A stretch of DNA of 64,000 nucleotides from Chimonanthus salicifolius. Taxonomy: Eukaryota > Streptophyta > Magnoliopsida > Laurales > Calycanthaceae. The stretch covers positions 63,429,413 to 63,493,412 of the forward strand of contig CM023541.1 of NCBI GenBank assembly GCA_013350335.1, written 5' to 3'. Numbering within the stretch: the stretch's first letter is position 1; every line of letters starts with the position of its first letter. The notes under the pieces are model-generated. The model saw only the letters and a list, made by a program, of their open reading frames with translations. It ran no database searches and was not told the DNA's origin. Made by a program: the position numbers and the translations under genes. Below, one piece after another: positions 48,136-60,792 of the stretch.

Positions 48136-51100
48136 AATCATGTAATAGACCATTTATGTCATTTGATCATCTGTTCTTTGCAAAGTATATCCATTTCATC
48201 TTCTAATGCATTCTATATTTGATATGGATTTTGATGGATAATGTTCACAGGCTTCCTGTTTTGGGTCAAATATCTGGAAATTTCGTTCTTCTCTGATGAT
48301 TGTAAAGGCACACAGGGTGAACTTTGTTCTTTCCATGGAAAGCGAAAATGGTTTCCTATGATTAAGAAAAATTGTGAAACATGAAGCGTAAGGTCAATGA
48401 AGATCTACTCTACAAGTGACCATCAAAGTTAGAACTGAATGGCATACTTTCTGCAGAAAATGGATTTCCACCCTTCAGCTGTTTCAGGTACATCGCAGAA
48501 AATTCCATGGCTGATTGGTGGTCTTCAAGCCAACTCTCCCATGGGTCACCTTCGATCGTAAGAGGCTACTTTACTTTTTACACAGAAAATGTCGAATGCC
48601 CAGTAACTGTTGTTCTAGCAGGCTAGCAGCTGTAGTAGGACAAATACTCGCACATGTTCTGAAAATGTATAAATCTTTTGCATGAATTAAGGCCACGAAA
48701 AAGTTTTTCAGGGGGGATTCCTCTACGTGGGAGGAGATTCTCCCAAAGAGGTTATTCCTTTCCTGAAATTCTCCTGTATATTATTTGATAATTATAGATG
48801 AAAAGGTATGGAGAAAAAAAGAAAGAAAGAAAGGAGAACAGAATGTCTCTGTACTGCTCAACCAATGTTTATTCTGTATAGGCTTACACTGCCATCTGAA
48901 TGTTATCCCAAGCAGATCGTAGATTTCTTCTCATTAGGTGATACGGGTTCTCACTTAGGTGATCTAATTCATCTTTCTTCCTGTGCGATTGACTGTGGCG
49001 CCCATTAACCCGATAGATTGAAGGAACATTACAAATTTTAGTTTATCTAGTTTAGAGTCGTGAAATTGTTCATATACTCTTCTAAGGTGAATTAATTATT
49101 TCAGTCATACAAAAATTTATAAAGATTTTTATGATGATCATGTTTGATTGATGATACTATAAATTGCCAAGTGTTATTGCACTCGCTAATTCTAATTCTA
49201 ATAGGAATAAGAACTTCTTTGTTCAATCATCCACGGTTGAAAACTGATGTAAAATATTGCACGCTATGGCAAAAATTCATTTTTTTTTTTTTACTTTTGT
49301 AAAATGAAAAAAAGAAGCAGCAGCAAATAACTTAATTAATAGAGATGTGCAAACCTTCTCATCCACACAAATTAGATAACACTACAACGAGTGATCCTTC
49401 TATTTTGAGAGTAACTTGAGCTCGTGACTAATTTTTGAGGCATTTGTATTGAAAGTGACTTAAATCCAAGAACTCCTACATCTCAAGCCGGTTCTTAACG
49501 GCTAAGCCAACCCTCACATATTAGGTATGCATATTTACTTGAAAGGGTTTCTAATAATACTGTAAGGTTTTTATACAAATCATTTATAAAAATAAAAAAT
49601 AAAAGAGGTTTTTATGTATATTACATTTGCTAAAATTGTCAGATGTTCTAACGGACCATATTAAAGGGTGTGATTCACCCTCTGATCATGAATCATTACG
49701 AAACTATCAAATTGTCCAAATATGGTTTATCAAATCAATTTTATTTTTTATTTTTTTCATATAATATAATAAAACCATTAGATAAATATTTTTATTTATG
49801 ATGTTTAATCCAAAGATGAGGATGTAGGGCCTTATATGAAACACTACAGCCTGGGCTGACTGCAGTTTTGCCCATGTGAGGAGCAAGTATTAGCAGTCAA
49901 GATACCGAACCAATGGTTCTACCAAAATTGGTTGATATATATCATCATCTTCATGCCATCCCATCAATTTAAAATTGCCACTTTAAAAATAATAATAGTA
50001 ATAATATTTGAAAGATCTTACTCATTTAAAAATTTCGGCCAAAATTATTTGATCTAAATCCGATTAAAATATATATTGTTCAAAATATTTAAAAACTTAA
50101 ACAGAAAATTTCAAATGCCGCCTAAACTTTCAAACATTTTCTCATAGCCAGCATTCGTCTCAGCTCACTGATGACGACAACCCCCACAATCCAAATTTTA
50201 GTTCGATAACTCGAGTCTAATACTTAAAGCTCATGGTTAAATTCTTCTGACATCTTTCAAGCCACCCATTTTATAACTTGTTTTGGTCATTGATTACTAA
50301 AGAAAATATACGACATTAAAAAAAAAAAGTAATTTTGAGTAGGCTAATAGAGGTCTTGAATGTATTATTCTTTGCCTTTTCAATAAAGTAGTAATCTTTA
50401 TAAAAAAAAACAAATATAACTGGTCAGGCTCAAAAGAGCTCAGGTTTTCCACTGAACCATTGATGGAAGAAGATGATGATGATCTCCCACTGAACCATTG
50501 ATGCCTGCCTTGGGAACAACCATCAATCTAGTTGAAAGTTGAAACTCTGATTTTGCACTCAACTCTATCTAAATCCATCATCCTCTCCGCTCCATAGTCT
50601 AATATCCAATTATCCACCACTTCTATGTCCCTATCGGTCTGGTCTTCCCAATAGGATTGTTTCTGGTCTTCCATGTACACATCTAAACAATCTGAAATGA
50701 CATTCCTTGATCTTCTCTTCATTCAGAGCAAGCTTCTCTTTTATTCTTATGTTAACTTTCAAAAGACATTTCCTCTTATATTCTAATTCCTAGTTCTATT
50801 TTCTCTTTACTACAAAATCATTATTTTTAGAAGAGATTACTACATACATCCACTTTCATTCATATCTTCAGAATGCCAAATCCATCATCATGCCAATACT
50901 TCATTATCCAACATTGAACTCCACATAACAATGCAGGTCTTTATTACTCAAAAAAAAAAAAAGCGCACACGCACAATGCAGGGCTATATTTATTAAAAAA
51001 ATGTGATTTGGAACTCAACATTTAGAAAACACTCCACTGGCTTGTTCCCACTTTGCCCACCTTGCACTAATCTTTCTCATAATATCCAAGTCAAAACCTC

Positions 51101-53279
51101 TTCTTTATTCTACAATGGCACCCGAGTACCAGAATCCATCAGACTGCGGAACACAACCACTTTAAATTTTAGTTTCTCCACACCATCAAGTCTGCTAGAG
51201 TTAAAAACTACTATTTTGTCATTGTTCCACAAGTTTCAAATCATTTGGCTCCAAAAAAATTCTCTACAATTTTACCTCATCATTTAGTTATTTCTCGACT
51301 CACTGACTACTACCATGGCATCTCCAAATAACATAAGACATGGAACATTTTACAAAGATCCAAGGGATTTCATGTCAGATATCTATTTTCACTAAGGGCT
51401 CAAAGCAGTGACTTGATGAAGCCCAACTCAAATTGAGAACTATCCTCTATTAGCATCGGTCTTACTTTTTGCCAATCCTCCATAGTCCATACTATCATAT
51501 AAAATCTCTACAAATCCAATGCAATTCCTTTTACAAATTTTTTAAGTATGTCCTCCCCAATCTTTGCCAAACTGAGTGCCTTCGCACTCGTTGTAGGCAT
51601 TTTCTAAACAAACAAAAACCATATCCCATTTTATCCTCTTCTTTTCTTTGGAAATGGGATTTGTTCTTCTTGCTAGCCTTCTTTATGAGTTTTCTCAATG
51701 GTTAAGAGGCTTTCATTGTTGATCTACTTGGTAAATACTCAAACAGGTTATCTAAAAATTAGATTCTCTCTTAAGCATTGATAATGCTTTCTCCCATAGT
51801 TCCATCACATCACTTGTAAGTTCCATCCATGTGAAATCATGTTTTTCCAAAGGCTATCCTATTTCCCCAAGAATTTTTGAGCACTTGCCAATCAAACCTT
51901 TCCCTGTGGCCTTAAGGGGAAATTGTTCGGACCCATCAACAACAAAAGGCAATAAGAGTTAATAAAAATTACTTCACTAGAGCACAATACTACATTCCAT
52001 TCTTTCTTGCTTGCTTGCTTTACCTCTCTTTTTCGAAAGATTTACATTACCTTCTTCAATCTAGACAACCCAACTAATGTTAGTTCAGTTTTCCCAAGGA
52101 AAAAAGAAAAACGCAGTGAGGGAGAACAGAAGTTGCAGTGAGGTAATACAGAAGTTGAACAAAAAGGTCGTAAATCTACTTTGTTAAAAGGAACAAAAAC
52201 AATGTGGTCAAGATGAACTCCCCAATCATACACTATAGTTGAATCATGTCACCCACACAGAAAAAACTGCTCTGATCAATTAAGATCCCAAAACTAAGTG
52301 TAGTTCACCAGGGTGTCCACAGAATGAATGGCTTATATGTCTTTGAAAAAAAAAAATGCTATAATTATAAGCACTTAATTGAAATGCCAGAACGTGAGAA
52401 AACAATCATAAGAGATACTGGGAGAAGTTATATGATGCACAATCTTAAAACCAAAATTAAAATAGGGTCCTTGGGGAACTTTAGACAATCATCACAATCT
52501 TCTGATTTTACTAAAGCAAGAAGAATTGCATATTATTTTATTAAATAAAGTGTACAAGGAGGAATTTTCCATATTCCATTTTGATCACTTGGGGAAGTAG
52601 AAGGCAAGTCACTAGTTCTGCGAAGCATCAGAAGAGGACGAGAACCATTGTAAGGAAAAGCATGGTAATAGATGGCAAAGTTTTCCCAGAAAAAGGTTCT
52701 CCCCACCCTAATCTCCAACAACACATTAAAATGAATTTCTGCATATGCGGAAAATCATATTGTCCCCATCCTTCACACTTCTTCTCTTTCCTACGGAAAC
52801 ACTGACTGAACAATCAAAGCATGAGAGAACTTGTCAAATAGGCAGTGAAAACGCCCACCTGCTCAACTAGAAACATTACCATTAACAAATATAAGAATCT
52901 AAATATTCCAAATCAAAATAGATGCTTGAGGATCAGATAAGGGAAGGGAAAAAAAAGGAAGGAAAGTTCCAATATAGAGGCTATCAAGAACAGAAATTCT
53001 CCCACCATCATCATCATTACCATTGCTATCAAAGCCATTGATTCAATCTACTTTGGATCAGCTTTCTAAGATCTATTTTCCACTCAACCCTATCAACCAC
53101 CATGTTCTCCAATACTACAGGAATTCTTTATGACAATTAAAACACTAGTCAAGAATGCCCTGGGTACCCATTTGTACTCGAAACAAAACCCAGTCAGTGC
53201 CACAACATCCAAAATTATAACATCAACCACCATTCATTTTGGTCAACTTATCGAATTCCACAAACATCTGTGATAATAA
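48136..53279. other. 5-kb gap without recognised genes
   Basis: Trailer of the membrane-protein gene, then AT-rich intergenic DNA. A SINE-like segment lies at about 49350-49517. At 50528-50722 the minus strand has a 64-codon frame of balanced composition (SYWEDQTDRDIEVVDNW) that may be an exon relic of an unknown gene. The frames at 51003-51705 look degenerate. Nothing else is supported. Confidence 0.45.
49350..49517 (-). mobile_element. SINE-like repeat
   Basis: The minus strand contains TTGGCTTAGCCGTTAAGAAC, a good tRNA box-A-like string, and shares CCACACAAATTAGATAA and other words with the SINE at 42906-43075. Target duplications were not found. Confidence 0.45.
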
Positions 53280-53282
53280 CTC

Positions 53283-53436
53283 TAAGACTAAAGCCCCATT
53301 AATCACCCCTTCCATCAACGATGAATGTAAAGAGAGTACAAATCAAACAACAAAAACAAAAACCTACCATTGGATGTTTCACGTTATCAGGTCAAACCTT
53401 AGTCTTGCAACGAAGGCACTTGCACAGTATCAAATG
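53283..53436 (-). pseudogene. Decayed copy of the mS38 gene 3' end
   Basis: Aligns with 53970-54130: CCCTTCCATCAACGAT, AGAGTACAAA, TTGGATG, and then GTCTTGC-ACGAAGG, which in the intact gene encodes the last residues and stop. A second, shorter relic of the same trailer is at about 53530-53640. Confidence 0.6.
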
Positions 53437-54091
53437 AAAGCCATCTCTTGATTAGTCAAAAATTCATACTTAGCTTCAAAGTTTAGATGAAATTTGTAGC
53501 CATGTCGTTTTACTTCCACCGGCAATTTTATAGTCATTAATCAAAACCCAAACCGTCCCCTTCATTCTTAACGAATAAAGATAGAATGCAAATCAAATAT
53601 CAAAAAAGAAAAAGAAAAAAACTACTGCTAAATGCTTATCATGGTTTTGTCTTTGGTCTACACGCCTAGACTTGCTATTGTAGGTCCAATTATTCACTAT
53701 AGCAATTGCTTCTTGACTGTCACAATGAATGCTTAAAATCATAAGGTAGATTGTTAAGCGATTCGACTTCTTCACATGTCCTGGCACGTGTGATAAACTC
53801 TGATCCCATCGTGGAGTTCAATATCAAAAACTGGTTCCTAGGGTAAACACATCCATCTACAACAAAAAAAATTCTCTTTTCAAACTAATTCTGAAATGCT
53901 AATGATAATTCCTTTTTTCAAAATATCCCTTCAAATTCAACATCTGCATAAAACACTAATTCTCAAATTAAAGTCTCATTAGTCAAAACCCAAATCATCC
54001 CTTCCATCAACGATAAAAAGAGTACAAAACAATTAAAAAAGAAAGAAAGGAAACCAACCGTTGGATGCCTAGTCATAATCAGGTACTCGGA

Positions 54092-54532
54092 TCAAGCCCT
54101 ACTCTTGCGACGAAGGCTCTTGCGGAGCTTCTTATACTTGTGCTTGTTCATCTTCCTCTTCCTCTTCTTCTTAACGCTGTCCGCCCAGACCGTCGTCGTA
54201 GACGAATCCAACGCCTCATCAGCTTCGCATTGGTGAAACCCAGGTGGAGAAACGGGTTTCATGAAATACCCATATGGAAAACTGGGGAAAATCTGAATTG
54301 GTGGGTTAAATGTGAGGGTTTTCTCCTTATCAAGAAAACCCAGAAGAGGATTTAACGATTTGGTATCTGGGTCAGTTTTTTCATCTGCATTTGTGACAAG
54401 AGAGAAGAGAGTATTTGATAAGTTTGGAGGGGATGGGCTGTTGCTGAAGCTTGTGATAGATCTAATCAAAGAAGGAAACTGAGAAGGAGAAAACGATTTT
54501 CTTAGAAATCTCTGAAGAATTGCAGCAGCCAT
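54092..54532 (-). CDS. mS38: Mitochondrial small ribosomal subunit protein mS38-like (COX24 domain)
   Basis: Single exon, 146 residues, ATG at 54530-54532 and TGA at 54092-54094. Residues 1-35 (MAAAILQRFLRKSFSPS...) are rich in Arg, Ser and hydrophobics without acids, like a mitochondrial presequence. Residues 117-146 are an extremely basic tail (KKKRKRKMNKHKYKKLRKSL), the hallmark of the mS38/AURKAIP1/Cox24 family, whose C-terminal helix threads into mitoribosomal small-subunit RNA. The middle is low in conservation, as is normal for the family. It should act in mitochondrial translation. Broken copies of the 5' part lie on the right and of the 3' end on the left, but this copy is complete. 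Confidence 0.72.
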   Translation of the reverse strand: MAAAILQRFLRKSFSPSQFPSLIRSITSFSNSPSPPNLSNTLFSLVTNADEKTDPDTKSLNPLLGFLDKEKTLTFNPPIQIFPSFPYGYFMKPVSPPGFHQCEADEALDSSTTTVWADSVKKKRKRKMNKHKYKKLRKSLRRKSRA

Positions 54533-56222
54533 AGTTGAGAGAAAATCTTCTTAGATCTGAGAAGAATTTTCTTAGATCTAACGCAGTGTTCGGTCAGGCC
54601 GCAGGTTCGACCGCAACCGCTATCTTCTCGTCCGATCTGATTAAAAAACCTTCAGATAATTAAGCCGCAAAAAACCGTTTCAAGTCGCGCTTTAAATCGG
54701 TTTTTTAATCCACTCGTGAACCGTGAACCGCGGCTTTGAAAAAAAAATTAAAAACGCCGGCGGCTGCGTCTCTAGCCTCCGTACGAAACGGTAAAATTCA
54801 GTAGAAAAAAATGGAATGAGAATAAATGAAACGGCGGAGAGAAAGAATGGACAGAGAGCGGCGGCGGCTGCTAGGGTTTAATAGGGAGAGTGAAAGGGAA
54901 GAAGGGTGTTAAATGAAAACCTATTTTTATGAAAAGAAGTCTCATGAGATTCCCAAAGGGCTCACGTATGTACTCTAATATTTTATCAAAAAATTATTTT
55001 TAATGTGAAAGTAATAATTTTTTTTATTTTAAATACAATATTTATTTATGCTGAAAGTAAAAATTATAATGTTTTCTTTTATTTATCTTATTGTAATAAT
55101 TTAATATTATATTTATCATCTAATATTTTTACCATGTCATTATTTTTAAAAGGTATTCTTTATTTTTATTATATCAATGTAACATAATTAACTATAGCTC
55201 ATAATTTTATCTAATAATTTTATTTACCTAATTATTATTAATGAAAAATAAAATCTCTTTTCTCAAATGAAAGAAAACATTATATTATAATAAATTTCAT
55301 TTTGAAGTTAAAAATTTAGAATGTCATGGTAAGTAGATTTCTTGCTTTGACTTTTAAAAAAATAATAATAACTAATTATATTGTTAATTAGAATGGTTTT
55401 GAAATCTAAATAAAATTTATAAGATTCAACCCATGATAATGTATAATAGACCACTCATATATTTAAAAAATATTACTCTACATGTATATATTGAAATGTT
55501 TTATACTTTGAAAAGTAATAAGTGGCGATTATTAAGAATTGGAAATCATGTTGTTTTAAAAATAATGGTTAATTTTCAACTTTCTACAACACATAATTGA
55601 GTGTGATTTGAAAAAATATTCTTTCTTATAAGAGTTTTATTTATAGAGAAAAAAGATTAATTAATAATCTAATAATATTTATAATATAATATTCAGGGAA
55701 GGGTTTGATCAGGTTTGACCACGGCTGAACCCGGTTGAACTGAACCTTCTTCAAAGACTGTTTGGAAGACGGTCCGGTTCTGATAACATTGGTCTAACGA
55801 AGTATCTTGTAGGCATTTTGGATTCAACCGCGATAAAACCGGTCAAATAGTAATATAATATAAATATTACATATAAAATTAAGTAAGCTATCTTTTACTA
55901 ATAACATTAATATAAATATTAAAAATAACATTAAGCTCTGAATAATATATCAAAACGGTGAAAGATATGGAATATAAATGGTAATAAACATTTATATTTC
56001 AAATATATACATTTTCTAATATTAATTTGAAAGGAAAAAAATTTAAAAAAAAATAAAAAAATTCAAAATTTGTGAGTCGTAGTCCGCGGCTCACAGTTTG
56101 TGGGTAAAAACCGCGGCTCTGACCGGTTTTCTGCAATTTTGACCTACAACCGGTTCTCAATCAGAACCGAACCTCAGTTGCCGCGGGTTCGACCGTGGTT
56201 CGGTCCAGTTTTAATAACATTG
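54533..56222. other. Upstream of mS38, with MITE relics
   Basis: 54580-54760 contains AACGCAGTGTTCGGTC and GAACCGCGGC words of a decayed hAT-like MITE. The next 150 bp are GC-richer with CGGCGG repeats and could hold the mS38 promoter. 55000-55690 is very AT-rich with no gene. About 55780-56222 is a copy of the MITE that also occurs in the array to the right, ending ATAACATTG at 56222. Confidence 0.5.
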
Positions 56223-56414
56223 GTTAAGACATGAGAGTCAGGGACATCTTGTGAGTTATGAGGATCAACGTCAATAGAAGGGCGGAGCAATGATTCGGGT
56301 ACTCGGGTCTAGACTCTAGACTAGGGTTTGAATTAAGCTTTATATATTTGATAGGTAGAAAATGGCAAAGATATTGTTTGTGTAAAAAATAATCTTATTT
56401 GATCGTTTTTGTTA

Positions 56415-56639
56415 ATTGGTGGGTTAAATGTGAGGGTTTTCTCTATCAAGAAAACCCAAAAGAGGGTTTAACGATTTGGTATCCGGGTCAGTTTTTTCAT
56501 CTGCATTTGTGACAAGAGAGAAAAGAGTATTTGATAAGTTTGGAGGGGACAGGCTGTTGCTGAGGCTTGTGACAGATCTAATCAAAGAAGGAGATTGAGA
56601 AGGAGAAAACAATTTTCTTAGAAATCTCTGAAAAATTGC
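56415..56639 (-). pseudogene. mS38 N-terminal fragment 1
   Basis: Covers the region equivalent to 54292-54525. The start codon is deleted at the junction with the MITE, a 2-bp loss near 56447 shifts the frame, and the basic C-terminal domain is absent. Confidence 0.8.
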
Positions 56640-57283
56640 ATCAGAATCGGACTGTCTAACCAACCATCTTGGAGGCATTTTGGATTCAACCGGGTTCAAC
56701 TGTGGCCAAAGCCGGTCAAGTAGTAATATAATATAAATATTACATATAAAATTAAGTAAGCTATCTTTTACCAATGTCATTAATATAAATATTAAAAATA
56801 ACATTTAAGCTCTGAATAATATATCAAAACGGTGAAAGATATGGGATAGAAATGGTAATAAACATTTATATTTCAAATATATACATTTTCTAATATTATT
56901 TTGAAAGGAAAAAAAATTTAAAAAAAAAATAAATTCAAAATTTGTGAATCGCAGTCCGCGGCTCACGGTTTGTGGGTAAAAACCGCAAAAAACTGCAGCT
57001 CTGACCGATTTTCTGCGGTTTTGACCCACAGCCAGTTCTCAACCAGAACCAAACCGCAGTTTCCGCAATTCGGTCTGGTTTTAATAACATTGGTTAAGAC
57101 ATGAGAGTCGGGAACATCGTGTGAGTTGTGAGGATCAACGTCAGCAGAAGGGTGGCGCAATGATTCAGATACTCGGGTCTGGACTCTTGACTAGGGTTTG
57201 AATTAAGCTTTATATTTTGATAGGTAGAAAATGGCAAAGATATTGTTTGTGTAAAAAATAATCTTATTTGATCATTTTTGTTA

Positions 57284-57519
57284 ATTGGTGGGTTAAATGT
57301 GAGGGTTCTCTCTTTATTAAGTAAACCCAGAAGAGGGTTTAACGATTTGGTATCTGGGTCAGTTTTTTCATCTGCATTTTGTGACAAGAGAGAAGAGAGT
57401 ATTTGATAAGTTTGGAGGGGATGGGTTGTTGTTGAGGCTTGTGATAGATCTAATCAAATAAGGAGACTGAGAAGGAGAAAACGATTTTCTTAGAAATCTC
57501 TGAAGAATTGCAGCAGCCA
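57284..57519 (-). pseudogene. mS38 N-terminal fragment 2
   Basis: Keeps the start codon and presequence (MAAAILQRFLRKS) but has an extra base near 57379 that shifts the frame, and stops at the same point as fragment 1. It could at most yield a mitochondrial targeting peptide with an unrelated tail. Confidence 0.8.
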
Positions 57520-57558
57520 TTGGGACATTGAGAGGAAGAAGGGTTCTTCTGTTAAGAC

Positions 57559-58026
57559 CAATGTTATCGGAACCGGACCTTCTAATGAACCATTTTAGAG
57601 GTATTTTGGATTCAATCAGGTTCAACTGTGGTCAAAGCCAGTGAAAGCCGGTTAAATAGTAACATAATATAAATATTATATATAAAATTAAGTAAGATAT
57701 CTTTTACCAATAACATTAATATAAATATTAAAAATAACATTTAAAATCTGAATAATATATTAAAACGGTGAAAGATATTGAATAGAAATGGTAATAAACA
57801 TTTATACTTCAAATATATATATTTTCTAATATTATTTTAAAAAAGGAAAAAATTTAAAAAGAAAGAATTCAAAATTTGTGAGTCGCGGTCTGCGGCTCAC
57901 GGTTTGTGGGTAAAAACTGCAGAAAACCGCGGCTCTGACCTGTTTTCTTCGGTTTTGACCCACAGTCGGTTCTCAACCAAAACCGAACCGCAGCCGCCAT
58001 GGTTCGGTCCTGTTTTAATAACATTG
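57559..58026. mobile_element. hAT-like MITE in the mS38 array
   Basis: 468 bp flanked by perfect 8-bp repeats GTTAAGAC (57551-57558 and 58027-58034). Termini are CAATGTTATCGGAACCGGAC and the inverted equivalent of GGTCCTGTTTTAATAACATTG. The interior has GAACCGCAG-type words at one end and an AT-rich middle. It sits about 40 bp before the start codon of fragment 2. Confidence 0.85.
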
Positions 58027-58206
58027 GTTAAGACATGAGAGTCGGGGACATCTTGTGAGTTGTGAGGATTAACGTCAACGGAAGGGTGGAGCAATGATTC
58101 GAGTACTCAAGTGTGGACTCTGGTCTAGGGTTTGAATTAAGCTTTATATGTTGATAGGTAGAAAATGACAAAGATATTGTTTGTGTAAAAAATAATCTTA
58201 TTTGAT

Positions 58207-60792
58207 CATTTTTGTTATGATTTAATTTTTTATAAATTTATTAATTTTTTCTGTAACTCATCTTTCTTACTTATAATAATTTAACAGAGAAGTTTCTATT
58301 AAAAGATATAATAATTGTTTACTGTTGTACAAATTTTTAAATTTATAACTCACAAGTGCATGAACCATTTAGATAGTATAGTGATTAAGTGCGAAGTCAA
58401 ATCCATCGGAACTTAAAAAAATATATCTATGAAAATACACCATTGAAGTACGTATTTTAAGAACTTTAGGAAATATGTAGATGAATCATAAATATGAAAT
58501 TATTTCTCTAATCTATGAACTTTAGTTTTAATTTAGAAATATTCTAAACTTAAATATAGAATCTAACAATTTAACTAATTTTAATTAAGATGGTGGATTT
58601 AATCTAATATATAAACAATCTTAACCCAACTTAGAATACAAAATTAAGATACAATTAATTAATTAACCATCTTAGTTCTTCAATTTTTCAAGAGTTGGAA
58701 TTAAAAAATAAAATAAAAGACACCTAAATTACCTCTGTACATATTTACAGTGGAACTGACTCCAAGAATCAAGGAGGTATTATTGTCCATATTTTAAAAA
58801 TAAAACAAACCTACGGAGTTCACGTAAATTACTAACCATGAGTTCAAATTTTTCATCAATTAATTCCAATTATAAAACCCATGAATTCAATAATTAAAAA
58901 TTTCTCAAATTAAACCTTAGATTAAATAGTATTTAAACTTTCTCTCCAAACCTAAATATTTCAGTGCACTTTTGAAAACAAGAGCCTTAGATCAGAGAAT
59001 GAAATCTATTTAATCTAAATATTTCAATTCATCTAATTTGAAAATTCTATAATTAAATTCAACATGTGTTTTATAAAAGAGAATTAAAATCAAATCAAAT
59101 CATCATAATACATGAATTAAATAATTAGAAAACTATATTTCAGCACACCTTTATTTTATTTAAAATAATAAATTGAAATTACAATATATGAAATTTGAAA
59201 TTAAAAAGAAAAATAAAATAAAAATTTAAATTACCAACCTCAAGAACTCAATGAAAAATTTCCCCTCTGATTCCTCTTCTATGCTCCGAAAATATGCGGC
59301 CAAGGTTCGAATTCTGTGTATAGAGGTCTCTTATTTATAGATGTGCAGAGGTATGAATGGGTGGTGAGGATTGAATGAGATGGAAAAAGAAAGGAGTGAG
59401 TGGCGTGGATGGCTTTGTTTAATTGAAGAAAGGAGGTGACATTAGAGGGTTAGGATCGGATGGCACAAGATTGGAAGGCCACATGGATGGTTTAAAATGC
59501 ACTGTCCAAATAAAGTGAGAAACAGACAAGGCAAAGGGGTAACGCATGGATAGGTTTGGCCACATGCTTGACCGACATTAGATGGGCTTTCCTTGGTTGC
59601 CACGATGCTTCTGGCAATTTTTTTCTTCTCAACCCCTCTTCTTTCTTCCTGTTGATTTTCTCTGTTCTATCTTCTTTTCTTTCTTCAGATTTTTCTCTCA
59701 GCAGCTTACTGTTTTTCCTTCCAATGCTTCAACTCTGACGCTGTTGTATAATGGTTTGCTGCTGCACTTGTTTTTCTTTCAAAAAAAAATTCTTTTACTG
59801 ATTTTTCTGTGTAAATCCAAACATACCAACAGCACCTTTGGCTGCTGAATTGGATACTCTGCTGCAATTCTGCTCATCTTCTTTTCCTTCTTTTCATTTT
59901 CTTACCTTTGGAAATAAATCAGCCACCGTCCCTCTATATCTTGTTCGTTGCTGCCCTGCTTTGTCACTTCATGTGCTGCTGTATTTTGCAACTTGCTGAA
60001 ACAATTTACTTCTTTGTGTTCACTGTTCTAGCAATCAGCAACGCTGTTTGCCTCTTTTGTTTTTAGCTGGTTCACAATGGTTGCTTGGTACAATTTGCTT
60101 CTATATGTTCGGCTGGCCTGCTCTGCAAAATCCGTTGTATATTCTTTTTAAGTTTCTTGCTAATTCTTACAGTCCCTCATCTTCTTTCTTCTTTATTGCT
60201 CTGCTTCAATTTGTATCTTGCTGATTTGCTGTCCGGCTTGGATGTTCTTCTTACAGCAAATGGACCAGCCGAACTGACGAAAACTCCTGCTGCCTTTTAA
60301 TTTCTTGTTGCAACTTTTTTCTTCCTCTCATCTTGGGACAGTTCTCTTCCCACGCAGGGTTGCCATCATTTAGGCTTTGAATGGGCCTCAATCCATACTG
60401 ACAAGATATAAAAATACATTTAATTAGATAAAATTAATTAATATAATATATTAATAAATATAATTTTAAAATATATAATATATTATACTAATAATATAAA
60501 ATAAACAAAATTTATGAACTAACTAACCTAAAATTAAAGAGTAAAATTATTTACTATTTACTTCGAAGTTCCAAGGCTATTTTGAATCTCGATTTCGACC
60601 CAATGCAACATGGATCCTACCGTATGAACCCAAAGTCGTTAAGATGGTCTTGGCCATTAATATAAATAAACATATATAACAATAATTAGTGGGTCATGAA
60701 TCTATTTGAGTAGCCAATTCAACCATTCGATAAGAGTTAAGAATATTTGATAGGTCCTAAACTTCACAAGTGTCTAGATTATATGATTTTTA
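58207..60792. other. Intergenic, possible decayed LTR
   Basis: 58207-59220 is AT-rich with no gene. 59220-60400 is less AT-rich and pyrimidine-rich on the plus strand, with a minus-strand TATA-like CTATAAATAAGAG (about 59329-59341) and a leader-like stretch after it, similar in style to the solo LTR at 10685-14341. I found no termini. Plus-strand frames at 59556-59848 and 60085-60300 are Leu/Phe/Ser-rich products of this composition. Confidence 0.35.

Larger units (their letters stand above)
56223..58206. repeat. Tandem array of ~0.9-kb units (mS38 fragment plus MITE)
   Basis: Units begin at GTTAAGACATGAGAGTC: 56223-57092 (870 bp), 57093-58026 (934 bp) and a partial 58027-58206. Each full unit runs: 180-bp spacer, N-terminal half of the mS38 gene (minus strand), then the MITE ending ATAACATTG. 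The partial unit stops where the mS38 piece would start. Confidence 0.85.

Noticed and set aside
50528..50722. 64-codon minus-strand frame with SYWEDQTDRDIEVVDNW
   Set aside because: Composition looks protein-like but no family is recognised and no neighbouring exon is seen.
51003..51705. Two plus-strand frames that briefly suggested a LINE reverse transcriptase tail
   Set aside because: The zinc-binding Cys/His pattern of that region is not there, and no catalytic YADD-type motif lies nearby.
59556..60300. Leu/Phe/Ser-rich plus-strand frames resembling membrane segments
   Set aside because: They follow from a pyrimidine-rich stretch. There are no charged loops, conserved motifs or splice structure.
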